A stretch of DNA of 64,000 bases. Source: Sulfitobacter sp. DFL-14 (GTDB taxonomy: Bacteria > Pseudomonadota > Alphaproteobacteria > Rhodobacterales > Rhodobacteraceae). Where the stretch lies: assembly GCF_003335585.1 (NCBI RefSeq), contig NZ_QBFD01000024.1, positions 213,101-277,100 on the forward strand, given 5' to 3'. The notes beneath the pieces are model-generated. The model was not told the DNA's origin, searched no databases, and saw only the letters and a list, made by a program, of their open reading frames with translations. Of this stretch, positions 8,470 through 16,820 are shown piece after piece (within the stretch, counting starts at the first letter, position 1; every line of letters starts with the position of its first letter). The translations under genes and the position numbers were made by a program.

Positions 8470-9266
8470 CAGAGCCCAAACCGCGCAAAGGCCGCGCGTT
8501 CTTCGATGCCCTGCACTGCATCATCGACGATCTGCGCCCCGAACCGCGACAGCAATCCCTTGCGCGCGCCATAGCGGCGGAATTTGACCTTGTCGCCAAA
8601 GCGGTCCTTCATCATCGGGCGCAGGTGGCCGATGCCGTCGATCAGACCCAGTTCGGCGGCACGTTTCGCCAGCCAGATCTCTCCGGTGAACAGGTCCTGG
8701 TCCTGGGGCAGCTTGCTTGCCCGCCGGGTGGTCACATGGTCCTTGAAATTCTCGTGGATGTCTTCCAGCAGCACCTTCAGGCGCGCAACGTCTTCCGGGT
8801 TTTCGGGGCGGAACGGGTCCAGCATGCTCTTGGATTTGCCAGCGGTATAGACGCGCCGTTCCACGCCGTATTTGTCGATCAGCTCATGCACCCCGAAGGA
8901 GGCGGAGATCACACCGATGGACCCCAGCACCGACGACGGATCGGCATAGATCTCATCCGCGGCCACAGCCAGCCAGTAGCCGCCGGAGGCGGCGACATCC
9001 TCGACAAAGGCAATGACGGGAATCTTCTTTTCCTCTGCCAGCCGACGGATGCGCGCGCCGATCAGCGAAGACTGGACAGGGCTGCCACCGGGCGAGTTCA
9101 CCTCAAGCGCGATGGCGACCGGCTTGCCCTTGCTGAACGCCTTTTCGATCACCGGCCCGAGGGTCGCATCGTTCAGCACGCCACGCCCTGAGGTGCTGAT
9201 CATCCCCGACAGGCGGATCACAGCAACGGTCGGGTTGGACTTCAGGAAAGGCAGCCAGTTGTTCAT
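8469..9266 (-). CDS. S49 family peptidase (SppA-like)
   Basis: A 265-residue serine peptidase of the signal peptide peptidase A family, single-domain type. The catalytic serine sits in VAASGGYW (Ser94). The general-base lysine lies in the AGKSKSM segment (Lys144 or Lys146). The SPGG oxyanion strand (NSPGGSP) and GSIGVI are conserved. No signal peptide or membrane helix is seen, so it may be cytoplasmic or peripheral. Start choice is uncertain: an in-frame ATG at 9275 and a TTG at 9287 are alternatives. It heads a tightly coupled run with the zinc-ribbon and antiporter genes. Confidence 0.88.
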   Translation of the reverse strand: MNNWLPFLKSNPTVAVIRLSGMISTSGRGVLNDATLGPVIEKAFSKGKPVAIALEVNSPGGSPVQSSLIGARIRRLAEEKKIPVIAFVEDVAASGGYWLAVAADEIYADPSSVLGSIGVISASFGVHELIDKYGVERRVYTAGKSKSMLDPFRPENPEDVARLKVLLEDIHENFKDHVTTRRASKLPQDQDLFTGEIWLAKRAAELGLIDGIGHLRPMMKDRFGDKVKFRRYGARKGLLSRFGAQIVDDAVQGIEERAAFARFGL

Positions 9267-9315
9267 GCCCCCCATGTAGAACGCCAACGCCGGTCAAACA
9301 AGGCGAGGCGATGCT

Positions 9316-10077
9316 TTATTGGCGAATGCGCCAGCCGGTGCGGAAAATCCACCATATGATGCCGAGACAGACGCCGGTAAACAGCCCGATGGCCAGAAGG
9401 CTGGTCAGGATCGGCACATCCGCGGTGCCAAAGAACGCCCAGCGGAACCCCGAGATCAGGTAAACCACCGGGTTGAACATCGATACCGCCTGCCAGAACG
9501 GCGGCAGCATCGAAATGGAGTAGAAAGACCCGCCCAGGAACACCAGCGGCGTGACGATCAGCAGCGGCACGATCTGCAATTGTTCGAAATTGCCCGCCCA
9601 GATGCCCAGGATAAAGCCGAAGAGCGCGAAACTGATCGTGGTCAGCAGCAAGAACGCCACCATGGCCAGCGGATGGGCGATGCTGAAATCGACAAAGAAG
9701 TATGCCGTGATCAGGATGATGAACCCGATGATCAGCGACTTGGTCGCGGCGGCCCCCACATAGCCCATGACGATCTCGAGAAAGCTGATCGGCGCGGACA
9801 GAAGCTCAAAGAAAGTGCCGATGAACTTGGGGAAATAGATCCCGAAAGAGGCATTGGCGATGGATTGGGTTATGACCGTCAGCATGATCAGCCCCGGCAC
9901 GATGAACGCACCATAGCCGACCCCCTCGACCTGTTCGATCCGGCTGCCGATGGCCGCGCCGAATACGACGAAATAAAGCGAGGTGGAGATGACAGGCGCA
10001 AGCAAACTCTGCGCGACGGTCCTGAAGAACCTGAACATCTCGAAAATATAGATGGAGCGGACAGCCGTCCAGTTCAT
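9316..10077 (-). CDS. ABC-2 type transporter permease
   Basis: A 253-residue membrane protein with six predicted helices and an ABC-2 permease pattern ([39 protein letters not shown]). It pairs with the ATPase immediately upstream through an ATGA overlap, like the YadG/YadH exporter type. Substrate unknown; members export polysaccharides or drugs. Confidence 0.9.
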   Translation of the reverse strand: MNWTAVRSIYIFEMFRFFRTVAQSLLAPVISTSLYFVVFGAAIGSRIEQVEGVGYGAFIVPGLIMLTVITQSIANASFGIYFPKFIGTFFELLSAPISFLEIVMGYVGAAATKSLIIGFIILITAYFFVDFSIAHPLAMVAFLLLTTISFALFGFILGIWAGNFEQLQIVPLLIVTPLVFLGGSFYSISMLPPFWQAVSMFNPVVYLISGFRWAFFGTADVPILTSLLAIGLFTGVCLGIIWWIFRTGWRIRQ

Positions 10078-11003
10078 GTCGCGTCCTCCTTGACCAGATT
10101 GACAAAGATATCTTCCAGGCTGGATTGCCGGGTCACGACATCGCGCAGCACCAGCCCTTCGGCGGCAACATCCGCCAGCAGTTTGGTGATGCCTGTGCGT
10201 TCGGCGTTGGTGTCATAGGTATAGATCAAGGCGTGCCCGTCACTGGACAAGGCCAGATCGTCGGACTGCAGGTTCCTGGGAACCTCGGTCAGGGTCTCGG
10301 TCAATTGCACCTCAAGTTCCTTCTGACCCATGCGGGTCATCAGCTTGGTCTTTTCCTCGACCAGCAGCAGCTCGCCATGGGCGATCACACCGACGCGGTC
10401 GGCAATCGCCTCCGCCTCTTCGATATAATGGGTGGTCAGGATGATGGTCACGCCATCTTCCTTCAGCTTGTCGACGATCTGCCACATGTCCTTGCGCAAT
10501 TCCACGTCGACGCCTGCGGTGGGTTCATCAAGAAACAGAACGCGGGGGTCATGGGCCAATGCCTTGGCGATCAGGACACGGCGCTTCATACCGCCCGACA
10601 ACTCCCTGATCTGGTTGTCTTTTTTGTCCCAAAGCGACAATTGCCGCAGCACCTTCTCGATGGCCGCATCGTCGGACGGCTTGCCAAACAGACCGCGTGA
10701 GAAACGCACGGTGTTGATGACCCGCTCAAAAGGCTCCAGGTTGATTTCCTGCGGCACCAGCCCGATCATCGACCGCGCGGCGCGATAATCATGCAGGATG
10801 TCGTGCCCGCCGACAGTGACCGTGCCGCTGGTCGGCATGGTGATTCCACAGACCGTGGAGATCAATGTGGTCTTGCCCGCGCCGTTCGGCCCGAGAAGGG
10901 CAAGGATTTCACCCTCTTCAATCCCCAGGTTCACGCCCTTGAGCGCCTGAAACCCATCCTTGTAGGATTTGCGCAGGTCGGTGATTTCAACGATATTTGC
11001 CAT
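10074..11003 (-). CDS. ABC transporter ATP-binding protein (YadG-like)
   Basis: A 309-residue ATPase with Walker A (GPNGAGKTT), the signature motif (ELSGGMKRR), Walker B ([12 protein letters not shown]) and the switch histidine (ILTTHY). A C-terminal extension of about 80 residues follows the ATPase core, as in drug-exporter (CcmA-type) ATPases. It energises the overlapping ABC-2 permease. Confidence 0.93.
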   Translation of the reverse strand: MANIVEITDLRKSYKDGFQALKGVNLGIEEGEILALLGPNGAGKTTLISTVCGITMPTSGTVTVGGHDILHDYRAARSMIGLVPQEINLEPFERVINTVRFSRGLFGKPSDDAAIEKVLRQLSLWDKKDNQIRELSGGMKRRVLIAKALAHDPRVLFLDEPTAGVDVELRKDMWQIVDKLKEDGVTIILTTHYIEEAEAIADRVGVIAHGELLLVEEKTKLMTRMGQKELEVQLTETLTEVPRNLQSDDLALSSDGHALIYTYDTNAERTGITKLLADVAAEGLVLRDVVTRQSSLEDIFVNLVKEDAT

Positions 11004-11066
11004 GGCTCAGGCCCCCTTCATCCCGCGCGAACTTAATCGGCGGGACGTTAAAGTAAACAGTTCAGT

Positions 11067-11579
11067 TCAGTCTTTTGACCGACCGAACCAGCCTTTTTTC
11101 CTGGGGGCCTCTTCGTCGTCTCCGCCTGCATCTTCCGCCGGTCCCTCCAGGCCCGCCTGAAGGTTGTCGAAGAACTGATCCGCCATCTTCTTGGCAAAGC
11201 CGTCAATGATCCGGCTGCCCAGCTGCGCGAGCTTGCCGCCCACCTTGGCCTCCACGTCATAGCTCAGCTCGGTGCCGCCATCCTTTGCCACGAGCCGCAC
11301 GTCAGCACCGCCCTTGGCAAAACCCGCAGCACCGCCCTTGCCCGCGCCATCGATCTTCATGGATTGGTCCGCAACCAGATCGGTGATTGTCACCTCTCCC
11401 TTGAAGGTGGCCTTTACCGGCCCGACCTTCTGCACGACAGTCGCCTCGTATCCGTCCTCGACCGAGCCGGTGACCTCGGTGGCGCCCGGCACGCAGGCCT
11501 TGAGTACCTGGGGATCCAGCAGGGCTGCGTAAACCTCTGACGGGGGCGCCGCAATCTGACGGGTATCTGACATCTGCAT
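11067..11579 (-). CDS. SRPBCC / CoxG-like protein
   Basis: A 170-residue protein of the carbon monoxide dehydrogenase subunit G type (START-like fold). It shows the N-terminal TRQIAAPPSEVYAALLDPQVL, VPGATEV, and the conserved KVGPVKATFKGEV strand. Lysine-rich residues (RKKGWFGRSKD) end it. CoxG helps recruit Mo-Cu CODH to the membrane, but no cox genes are nearby. It is therefore probably a general member of the family. The first ATG is preferred because GGAGG lies 7 bases upstream. Confidence 0.85.
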   Translation of the reverse strand: MQMSDTRQIAAPPSEVYAALLDPQVLKACVPGATEVTGSVEDGYEATVVQKVGPVKATFKGEVTITDLVADQSMKIDGAGKGGAAGFAKGGADVRLVAKDGGTELSYDVEAKVGGKLAQLGSRIIDGFAKKMADQFFDNLQAGLEGPAEDAGGDDEEAPRKKGWFGRSKD

Positions 11580-11681
11580 GGGGGATCCTCCGGGTTATTT
11601 GCGCGCAGGATAGCCAAGTTGGCAGGACTGTCCAACGCCAAACGCACTGGACAGGCGCGGCAGGGCTGATAGGTCAATTGC

Positions 11682-12662
11682 ATGACTGTGCTTCCCCAAA
11701 ATCGCGCCGGGCCGGCGATTGCCTTTGTACTGGCCGGGATCCTTGCGATTTCCGTAAACGACATGCTGATCAAGCGGCTTTCCGGGGGCTATCCGCTGCA
11801 TGAACTGGTGTTCGTGCGCTCGGCCATCGGGATCGTATTCAGCCTGGTGCTGGTCCAGATCGAGGGCGGCTGGCACATCCTCAAGACCGACCGGCCGGGT
11901 CTGCACCTGCTGCGCGGGGCGCTGGTGGTGATTGCCAACATGACATTCTTCGTCGCCCTTGGGGCGATCCCCCTGGCCGATGCCACCGCATTGTTCTTTG
12001 CGGCACCCCTGTTCATCACGCTGCTGTCGATCCCGATCCTGGGGGAAAAGGTGGGGCTCCTGCGGCTCGGTGCCGTGATGGTTGGATTTGTCGGGGTTGT
12101 CATCATGCAACGGCCCTGGGCCGGCAGTGAAACGCTGGGCGCCTCCCGGCTGGTGCTGCTTTTGCCGGTGCTCGCGGCGCTGACCTATGCGCTGAACCAG
12201 CTGATGACCCGCAAGCTGGGGGTTAGCAGCAAGGCCTCGGCCCTCTCGGTCTACATCCAGTCGGTTTTCATCGTCGTTTCGCTGGGGTTCTTCCTGGTGG
12301 CCGGCGACGGACGCTTTGTGAGCGAGGGCAGCTCGGCCTCGATGCAGTTCCTGCTGCGCGCCTGGGTCTGGCCCGCGCCCGGGGACGGTTGGGTCTTTGT
12401 TGGCCTGGGGTTGAACGCCGCTGTAATCGGCTATTGCCTGAGCGCCGCCTACAGGATGGCCGATGCCGCCACGGTCGCGCCCTTTGAATACATGGGCCTG
12501 CCGCTGGCGGTGTTCTGGGGCTTCATGATTTTCGGGGATCTGCCCGCCTGGGAAGTCTGGATCGGCATCGCATTGATCCTCGGTTCGGGATTGTTCGTCT
12601 TCCTGCGCGAACGGCAAAAGACCCGTGTGCGGGTCAGCCGACCGACCACCCGGCGGTACTGA
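11682..12662 (+). CDS. DMT superfamily transporter (two EamA domains)
   Basis: A 326-residue membrane protein with about ten helices arranged as two EamA repeats (about residues 12-140 and 160-310). The charged C-terminus (RERQKTRVRVSR) fits the cytoplasmic side. Members export amino acids or other metabolites; the substrate cannot be read here. It stands divergent from the CoxG-like gene. Confidence 0.88.
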   Translation: MTVLPQNRAGPAIAFVLAGILAISVNDMLIKRLSGGYPLHELVFVRSAIGIVFSLVLVQIEGGWHILKTDRPGLHLLRGALVVIANMTFFVALGAIPLADATALFFAAPLFITLLSIPILGEKVGLLRLGAVMVGFVGVVIMQRPWAGSETLGASRLVLLLPVLAALTYALNQLMTRKLGVSSKASALSVYIQSVFIVVSLGFFLVAGDGRFVSEGSSASMQFLLRAWVWPAPGDGWVFVGLGLNAAVIGYCLSAAYRMADAATVAPFEYMGLPLAVFWGFMIFGDLPAWEVWIGIALILGSGLFVFLRERQKTRVRVSRPTTRRY

Positions 12663-12667
12663 GGGTT

Positions 12668-12710
12668 CGGAATTTTCAAAAATTCCGGACCGTTTCCTTC
12701 AAAGGAAACG
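12668..12710 (+). repeat. double-hairpin repeat, copy 1
   Basis: A 43-base element made of two 8-bp hairpins with TCAA loops: CGGAATTT-TCAA-AAATTCCG, a 3-base linker GAC, then CGTTTCCT-TCAA-AGGAAACG. It sits 5 bases after the EamA gene stop and may also act as a transcription or mRNA-end signal. Confidence 0.85.
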
Positions 12711-12797
12711 AGGTCAGGTAGCGGCAGTGGCGAACCGTCTGCGAGACCGCACAGGCTGTGTCCTCTGCATCGATCAACACCGTTTGATCTGGGCACA

Positions 12798-12840
12798 CGG
12801 AATTTTCAAAAATTCCGGACCGTTTCCTTCAAAGGAAACG
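12798..12840 (+). repeat. double-hairpin repeat, copy 2
   Basis: An exact second copy of the 43-base element at 12668, 87 bases downstream. The bases between the two copies show no gene. The copy is followed by the short membrane-protein reading frame on the opposite strand. Confidence 0.85.
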
Positions 12841-12851
12841 TTTTCGACAAT

Positions 12852-13055
12852 CTATGCCGATGTACCGCCATCTGCATGTCCCTGCATCGCGCTACGGGCC
12901 ATTTCAGTGCGGTCATAGCCCGTATTGGGGCTATGAGGCGCGTGCGCAGGTGGTGGCATGAGACTCTTGCGCCGACCTGCGCGCACCCTTGCCCAGACGA
13001 TCAGCGCTAGCACGAGAGGCGGGATCGACAGAAGGATGATATCGCTGGGCATCAT
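12852..13055 (-). CDS. possible small membrane protein between repeats
   Basis: A 67-residue reading frame starting MMPSDIILLSIPPLVLALIV, with one N-terminal membrane helix, a basic RVRAGRRK stretch after it, and a polar tail. An AAGGGGA sequence lies 5 bases before the ATG. It is bounded by repeat copies 2 and 3. Short length and lack of a recognised family leave real doubt. Confidence 0.45.
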   Translation of the reverse strand: MMPSDIILLSIPPLVLALIVWARVRAGRRKSLMPPPAHAPHSPNTGYDRTEMARSAMQGHADGGTSA

Positions 13056-13116
13056 AGTTCCCCTTGCGGACTTCTCTTGGTTCCAGATTGGCATGAGGGC
13101 GCATTCCCGACCAGAC

Positions 13117-13159
13117 CGGAATTTTCAAAAATTCCGAACCGTTTTCTTCAAAGAAAACG
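13117..13159 (+). repeat. double-hairpin repeat, copy 3 (with compensatory change)
   Basis: A third 43-base copy. The first hairpin is identical. The linker is AAC instead of GAC. The second hairpin reads CGTTTTCT-TCAA-AGAAAACG: one C-to-T change is matched by a G-to-A change on the other arm, so pairing is kept. It ends one base before the stop codon of the quinone oxidoreductase. Confidence 0.85.
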
Positions 13160-13160
13160 A

Positions 13161-14135
13161 CTACTCCGGCTGAGACACCTGCACCACCACCTTGCCCGTG
13201 GCCTTGCGGGTCCGCAGCAGGTCCAGAGCCTCGTTCGCCTGTTCCAGCGGCAGCACGTTGCTGACATGCGGCTTGATCCTGCCTGCCACATACCAGTCGA
13301 TCAGGGTGCGGAAACTGTCGGTCAGCACGCCGGGTTTGATCCGCGCGTAGCCGCCCCAGTAAAAACCCAGAACCGTCAGGTTCTTGACCAGCAGGATGTT
13401 GGCCGGTATCTGCGGCACCTCGCCACTGGCGAACCCCAGCGGCAGCAGCCGCGCCTCGGGGTTGCAGGCCCGCATTGCCGCCTTGAACTGATCGCCGCCG
13501 ATCGGGTCATAGACCACATCCGCCCCGCCCAGCGACTTGACCACCGCGCGGATGTCATCGGTATCGGAATCGATCAGGTGATCGGCACCCAGCTTGCGGC
13601 AGATCTCAAGCTTCTCCTTGCCCCGCGCGCAGGCGATGACCTCTGCGCCCATCAGCTTGCCCAGTTCCACCGCTGTCAGGCCAACCCCGCCCGAAGCACC
13701 CAGCACCAGCAGCCGTTCCCCCGGTTTCAAACCTGCCTTGTAGTCCAGCGCGACATGGCTGGTGCCATAGGCGATCAGGAAGGCCGCCGCATCCACGGCG
13801 TCCATCTCATCAGGAATCGGGACGCAGACTTCCGCAGGCAGGACCGCATATTCCGACAGGCCGCCAAAGCCGGCATAGGCCGCAATGCGCTGATCCTTTG
13901 CCAAAGTGCTTACCCCGTCGCCCAGCCCCACGACACGGCCCGCCAGTTCCATCCCGATGGTAAAAGGCAGCGGCGGTTTTTCCTGATAGGTCCCCTTGAT
14001 CATCAGCGTGTCGCCGAAATTCAACCCGCAGGTATCGATCCTGACCAGCACCTCGCCCGGTCCGGGCACGGGCAGCTCCAGTTCCCGCAGTCTCAGGGGT
14101 TCGTCATAGGCGGTCACTTGCATCGCGCGCATCAT
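13161..14135 (-). CDS. NADPH:quinone oxidoreductase family protein (zinc-free MDR)
   Basis: A 324-residue medium-chain dehydrogenase/reductase with a GroES-like N-terminal half and a Rossmann half carrying LGASGGVG for NADPH. Zinc-binding cysteine clusters are absent, which fits the quinone oxidoreductase branch. The upstream frame is open, but the start at 14135 follows AAAAGGA and gives the family length; the ATG at 14132 is equally possible. The physiological acceptor is unknown. It lies downstream of the cytochrome bd genes on the same strand. Confidence 0.87.
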   Translation of the reverse strand: MMRAMQVTAYDEPLRLRELELPVPGPGEVLVRIDTCGLNFGDTLMIKGTYQEKPPLPFTIGMELAGRVVGLGDGVSTLAKDQRIAAYAGFGGLSEYAVLPAEVCVPIPDEMDAVDAAAFLIAYGTSHVALDYKAGLKPGERLLVLGASGGVGLTAVELGKLMGAEVIACARGKEKLEICRKLGADHLIDSDTDDIRAVVKSLGGADVVYDPIGGDQFKAAMRACNPEARLLPLGFASGEVPQIPANILLVKNLTVLGFYWGGYARIKPGVLTDSFRTLIDWYVAGRIKPHVSNVLPLEQANEALDLLRTRKATGKVVVQVSQPE

Positions 14136-14199
14136 GGGGTCCTTTTCGATTGGCCCGCTTTGTCGCCTGTCCCCCCAGCCATTGGCAAGGGGCATCACG

Positions 14200-14310
14200 C
14201 TATCCCGCGAAAATCACGGCGCGGATCCCATAGGCCACAATACCAAGGGCCGAAATGCTCAGCACCCAGAGCAGCACGAACCATCCCAGCCGACGCAGCC
14301 AGAGCGGCAT
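14200..14310 (-). CDS. DUF2474 small oxidase-associated membrane peptide
   Basis: A 36-residue peptide, MPLWLRRLGWFVLLWVLSI..., with one membrane helix. It has the size and sequence style of DUF2474, a peptide usually encoded after CIO-type cytochrome bd genes and comparable in position to CydX. Its ATG overlaps the cydB stop as TGATG. It is expected to stabilise the oxidase in the membrane. Confidence 0.85.
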   Translation of the reverse strand: MPLWLRRLGWFVLLWVLSISALGIVAYGIRAVIFAG

Positions 14311-15317
14311 CAATGATATCCGTCTTCCGGGTCGATCTTGCCCCGGAAGACCCAATAGGCATAGGCGGTATAGGCAAGGATCATGGGCACCAGCACCAAT
14401 GTCCCGACCAGCGTGAACCACAGCGAACTGTCGGGGGCCGCGGCATCCACGATGGTCAGGGCACCGGGCACGATATAGGGATAAAAACTGATCCCGATGC
14501 CGATGAACCCCAGGACAAAAAGGCTGAGTGCGCAGAGGAACGGCTGCAAGTCACGCTGCTGTTGCAACCCCCGGAACAGGCCCAGAATGCAAAGCCCCAC
14601 AAGCACCGGCACGACAAAGCTGAAGCCCATCGACGGCCAGGTGAACCAGCGTTCGAAATAGACGTAGCGCAGGAAGGGTGTCCAGAGACTGACAGCAGCC
14701 ATGAAAATCACCGTTGCAATGGCAAACGGCCAGGCCAGCCTGCGCATATGGGTCTGGATGCGCCCCTCCAGCTTGAGGTTCAGCCATGTGGCTCCCAGCA
14801 TCGCATAGCCCACCGTCACCGCGACACCGGTCAGGAAGGTGAAGGGCGTCAGCCAGTCCCACCAGCCGCCCGCATAGGCGCGGTTCTCGACCTCGATCCC
14901 CTGCACCAGCGCGCCCAGCGCAATGCCCTGGCACAGCGACGCCGTCAGCGATCCGCCGAAAAACGCGATGTCCCAGGTCCCCTTCCAGCGCTTTGTGCGC
15001 CAGCGGTACTCAAAGGCCACGCCGCGAAACACCAGCCCCAGCAGCATCAGGATGATCGGCATGTAAAGCGCGGGCATCACCACCGCATAGGCCAGCGGGA
15101 ACACCGCGAACAGCCCGCCGCCGCCCAGCACCAGCCAGGTTTCATTGCCGTCCCAGATCGGCGCGACGGAATTCATCATCACGTTGCGCTCTTTCTCGTC
15201 CTTGGTCAGCGGGAACAGCAGGCCCACCCCCAGGTCAAAACCATCGAGGATGACATAGACCAGCACCGAAAAGGCGATGATCCCCGCCCAGATGAATGAC
15301 AGTTCAAAACCCAGCAT
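14310..15317 (-). CDS. cydB: cytochrome bd-type quinol oxidase subunit II
   Basis: A 335-residue inner-membrane subunit starting MLGFELSFIWAGIIAFSVLV. It has the family segment DGFDLGVGLLFPLT, MNSVAPIWDGNETWLVL and about eight helices. With subunit I it forms a quinol oxidase that reduces O2 without pumping protons. The start at 15317 is one base after the cydA stop; the open frame upstream overlaps cydA and is rejected. No cydDC genes are nearby. Confidence 0.93.
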   Translation of the reverse strand: MLGFELSFIWAGIIAFSVLVYVILDGFDLGVGLLFPLTKDEKERNVMMNSVAPIWDGNETWLVLGGGGLFAVFPLAYAVVMPALYMPIILMLLGLVFRGVAFEYRWRTKRWKGTWDIAFFGGSLTASLCQGIALGALVQGIEVENRAYAGGWWDWLTPFTFLTGVAVTVGYAMLGATWLNLKLEGRIQTHMRRLAWPFAIATVIFMAAVSLWTPFLRYVYFERWFTWPSMGFSFVVPVLVGLCILGLFRGLQQQRDLQPFLCALSLFVLGFIGIGISFYPYIVPGALTIVDAAAPDSSLWFTLVGTLVLVPMILAYTAYAYWVFRGKIDPEDGYH

Positions 15318-15318
15318 C

Positions 15319-16740
15319 TCAGGTCCTCGCCTTGTCGTCGTGATCGCCCTGCATCTGCACCGACGGGGTCGTCCCGGCGGTGCGGGTCGGGCCTTCGTCC
15401 GTGATCGACGCATCGCTCGCGGGTTTGATCGGCTTGCCCATCAGGCGCAGGATATAATAGGTGCCCGCGCCGAAAACGAAGAAATAGACGATGATAAAGG
15501 CTATCAGCGAGGCCGCGACTGCAGGTGCCGCCACGGGCGAGAGGCTGTCGGAGGTCCGCAGCAGCCCGTAGACGGTAAAGGGCTGGCGGCCCACTTCGGT
15601 CGTGATCCAGCCCGCCAGCACCGCGACGAACCCCATCGGCCCCATCGCCACCGACGCGCGGTAAAGCCAGGGCGCATCGAAAAGCCGCCCGCGCGCCCAC
15701 GCGATCAGCCCCCACAATCCCAGACCCAGCATGGCAAAGCCAAGGCCCACCATCACCCGGAAGGAGAAAAAGACGATGGCCACCGGCGGTTCATCCTCGT
15801 CCGGAACGGTATCAAGACCGGCCAGCGGCGCGTTCAGGTCGTGCTTGAGGATCAGCGAGCTGAGCTTGGGGATCTCCACCGCGTAGTCGACGCGCTTTTC
15901 CGCCTGATTGGGGATGCCGAACAGGATCAGCGGCGCCCCGTGGGGATGGCTCTCGAAATGCCCCTCCATCGCCATCACCTTGACCGGCTGGTGTTCCAGC
16001 GTGTTGAGCCCGTGGGAATCGCCCGCCAGGATCTGCAGGGGTGTCACCAGCGCCAGCATCCACATCGCCATGGAGAACATCCGCCGGGCAGGCGCGTCGC
16101 TGCGGTCGCGCAGCAGGTGCAGGGCCCCCACGGCACCCACCACCAGCGCGGTTGTAAGGAAGGCGGCCAGCACCATGTGGGTCAGGCGATAGGGGAACGA
16201 GGGGTTGAATACGATCTGCCACCAATCCTCGGGAATGAACTGACCCAGCTCGTTCATGCTGAAGCCCGCAGGCGTCTGCATCCAGGAATTGACCGACAGG
16301 ATCCAGGTGGCCGAAATCAGCGTGCCGAATGCCACCATGCCCGTTGCCATCATATGCAGCGCATCACCCACCCGTTCGCGGCCAAAAAGCATGATGCCCA
16401 GGAACCCCGCCTCAAGGAAGAAGGCGGTCAGCACCTCATAGGCCATCAGCGGTCCGATCACCGGGCCGGCCTTGTCCGAAAACACCGACCAGTTGGTGCC
16501 GAACTGGTAGGACATGACGATGCCCGACACGACCCCCATGCCAAAGGCAATGGCGAAAATCTTGACCCAGTAATTGAACAGAATCAGGAAGGTCCGGTCC
16601 CGCGTCCAGAGCCAGCGCGCGTTGAGCACCGCCAGGAAGCTGGCCAGCCCGATGGAGAAGGCCGGAAAGATGATGTGAAACGAGATCGTAAAGGCAAACT
16701 GCACCCGCGCGAGGATCTCTGCGGAATATCCGTCGAACAT
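15319..16740 (-). CDS. cydA: cytochrome bd-type quinol oxidase subunit I (CIO type)
   Basis: A 473-residue heme-bearing subunit. Ligand regions are visible: the N-terminal histidine in FHIIFPAFSIG, a second histidine in YRLTHMVLAAF, and the methionine in FRVMVGLGF. The quinol-binding Q-loop is short, and total length is below that of the long-loop enteric CydA (about 520). With the DUF2474 gene, this points to the cyanide-insensitive (CioA) branch. The signature GWITTEVGRQPF is present. It lies 80 bases after the histidine kinase gene on the same strand. Confidence 0.93.
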   Translation of the reverse strand: MFDGYSAEILARVQFAFTISFHIIFPAFSIGLASFLAVLNARWLWTRDRTFLILFNYWVKIFAIAFGMGVVSGIVMSYQFGTNWSVFSDKAGPVIGPLMAYEVLTAFFLEAGFLGIMLFGRERVGDALHMMATGMVAFGTLISATWILSVNSWMQTPAGFSMNELGQFIPEDWWQIVFNPSFPYRLTHMVLAAFLTTALVVGAVGALHLLRDRSDAPARRMFSMAMWMLALVTPLQILAGDSHGLNTLEHQPVKVMAMEGHFESHPHGAPLILFGIPNQAEKRVDYAVEIPKLSSLILKHDLNAPLAGLDTVPDEDEPPVAIVFFSFRVMVGLGFAMLGLGLWGLIAWARGRLFDAPWLYRASVAMGPMGFVAVLAGWITTEVGRQPFTVYGLLRTSDSLSPVAAPAVAASLIAFIIVYFFVFGAGTYYILRLMGKPIKPASDASITDEGPTRTAGTTPSVQMQGDHDDKART

Positions 16741-16758
16741 GGTCTGGCCTCCATTGCT

Positions 16759-16773
16759 TATGTCCCGGACATA
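16759..16773. promoter_or_regulatory. 15-base palindrome just upstream of cydA
   Basis: TATGTCC-C-GGACATA is a perfect inverted repeat centred 26 bases before the cydA start. It could be an operator for a redox- or nitric-oxide-responsive regulator. The regulator is not identified. Confidence 0.5.
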
Positions 16774-16820
16774 GGCTGTTTTCGCAGCCTGTACAGCGAC
16801 ACATTTCGCCGCAGCGGGTG

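Noticed and set aside
12668..13159. Possible CRISPR array
   Set aside because: Three repeats only, with 87- and 276-base spacing, each repeat a double hairpin, and no cas genes.
13077..15299. 740-codon open frame on the plus strand opposite the quinone oxidoreductase and cydB
   Set aside because: It lies across two well-supported genes and reads as a Gln, His and Arg-rich shadow without domains.
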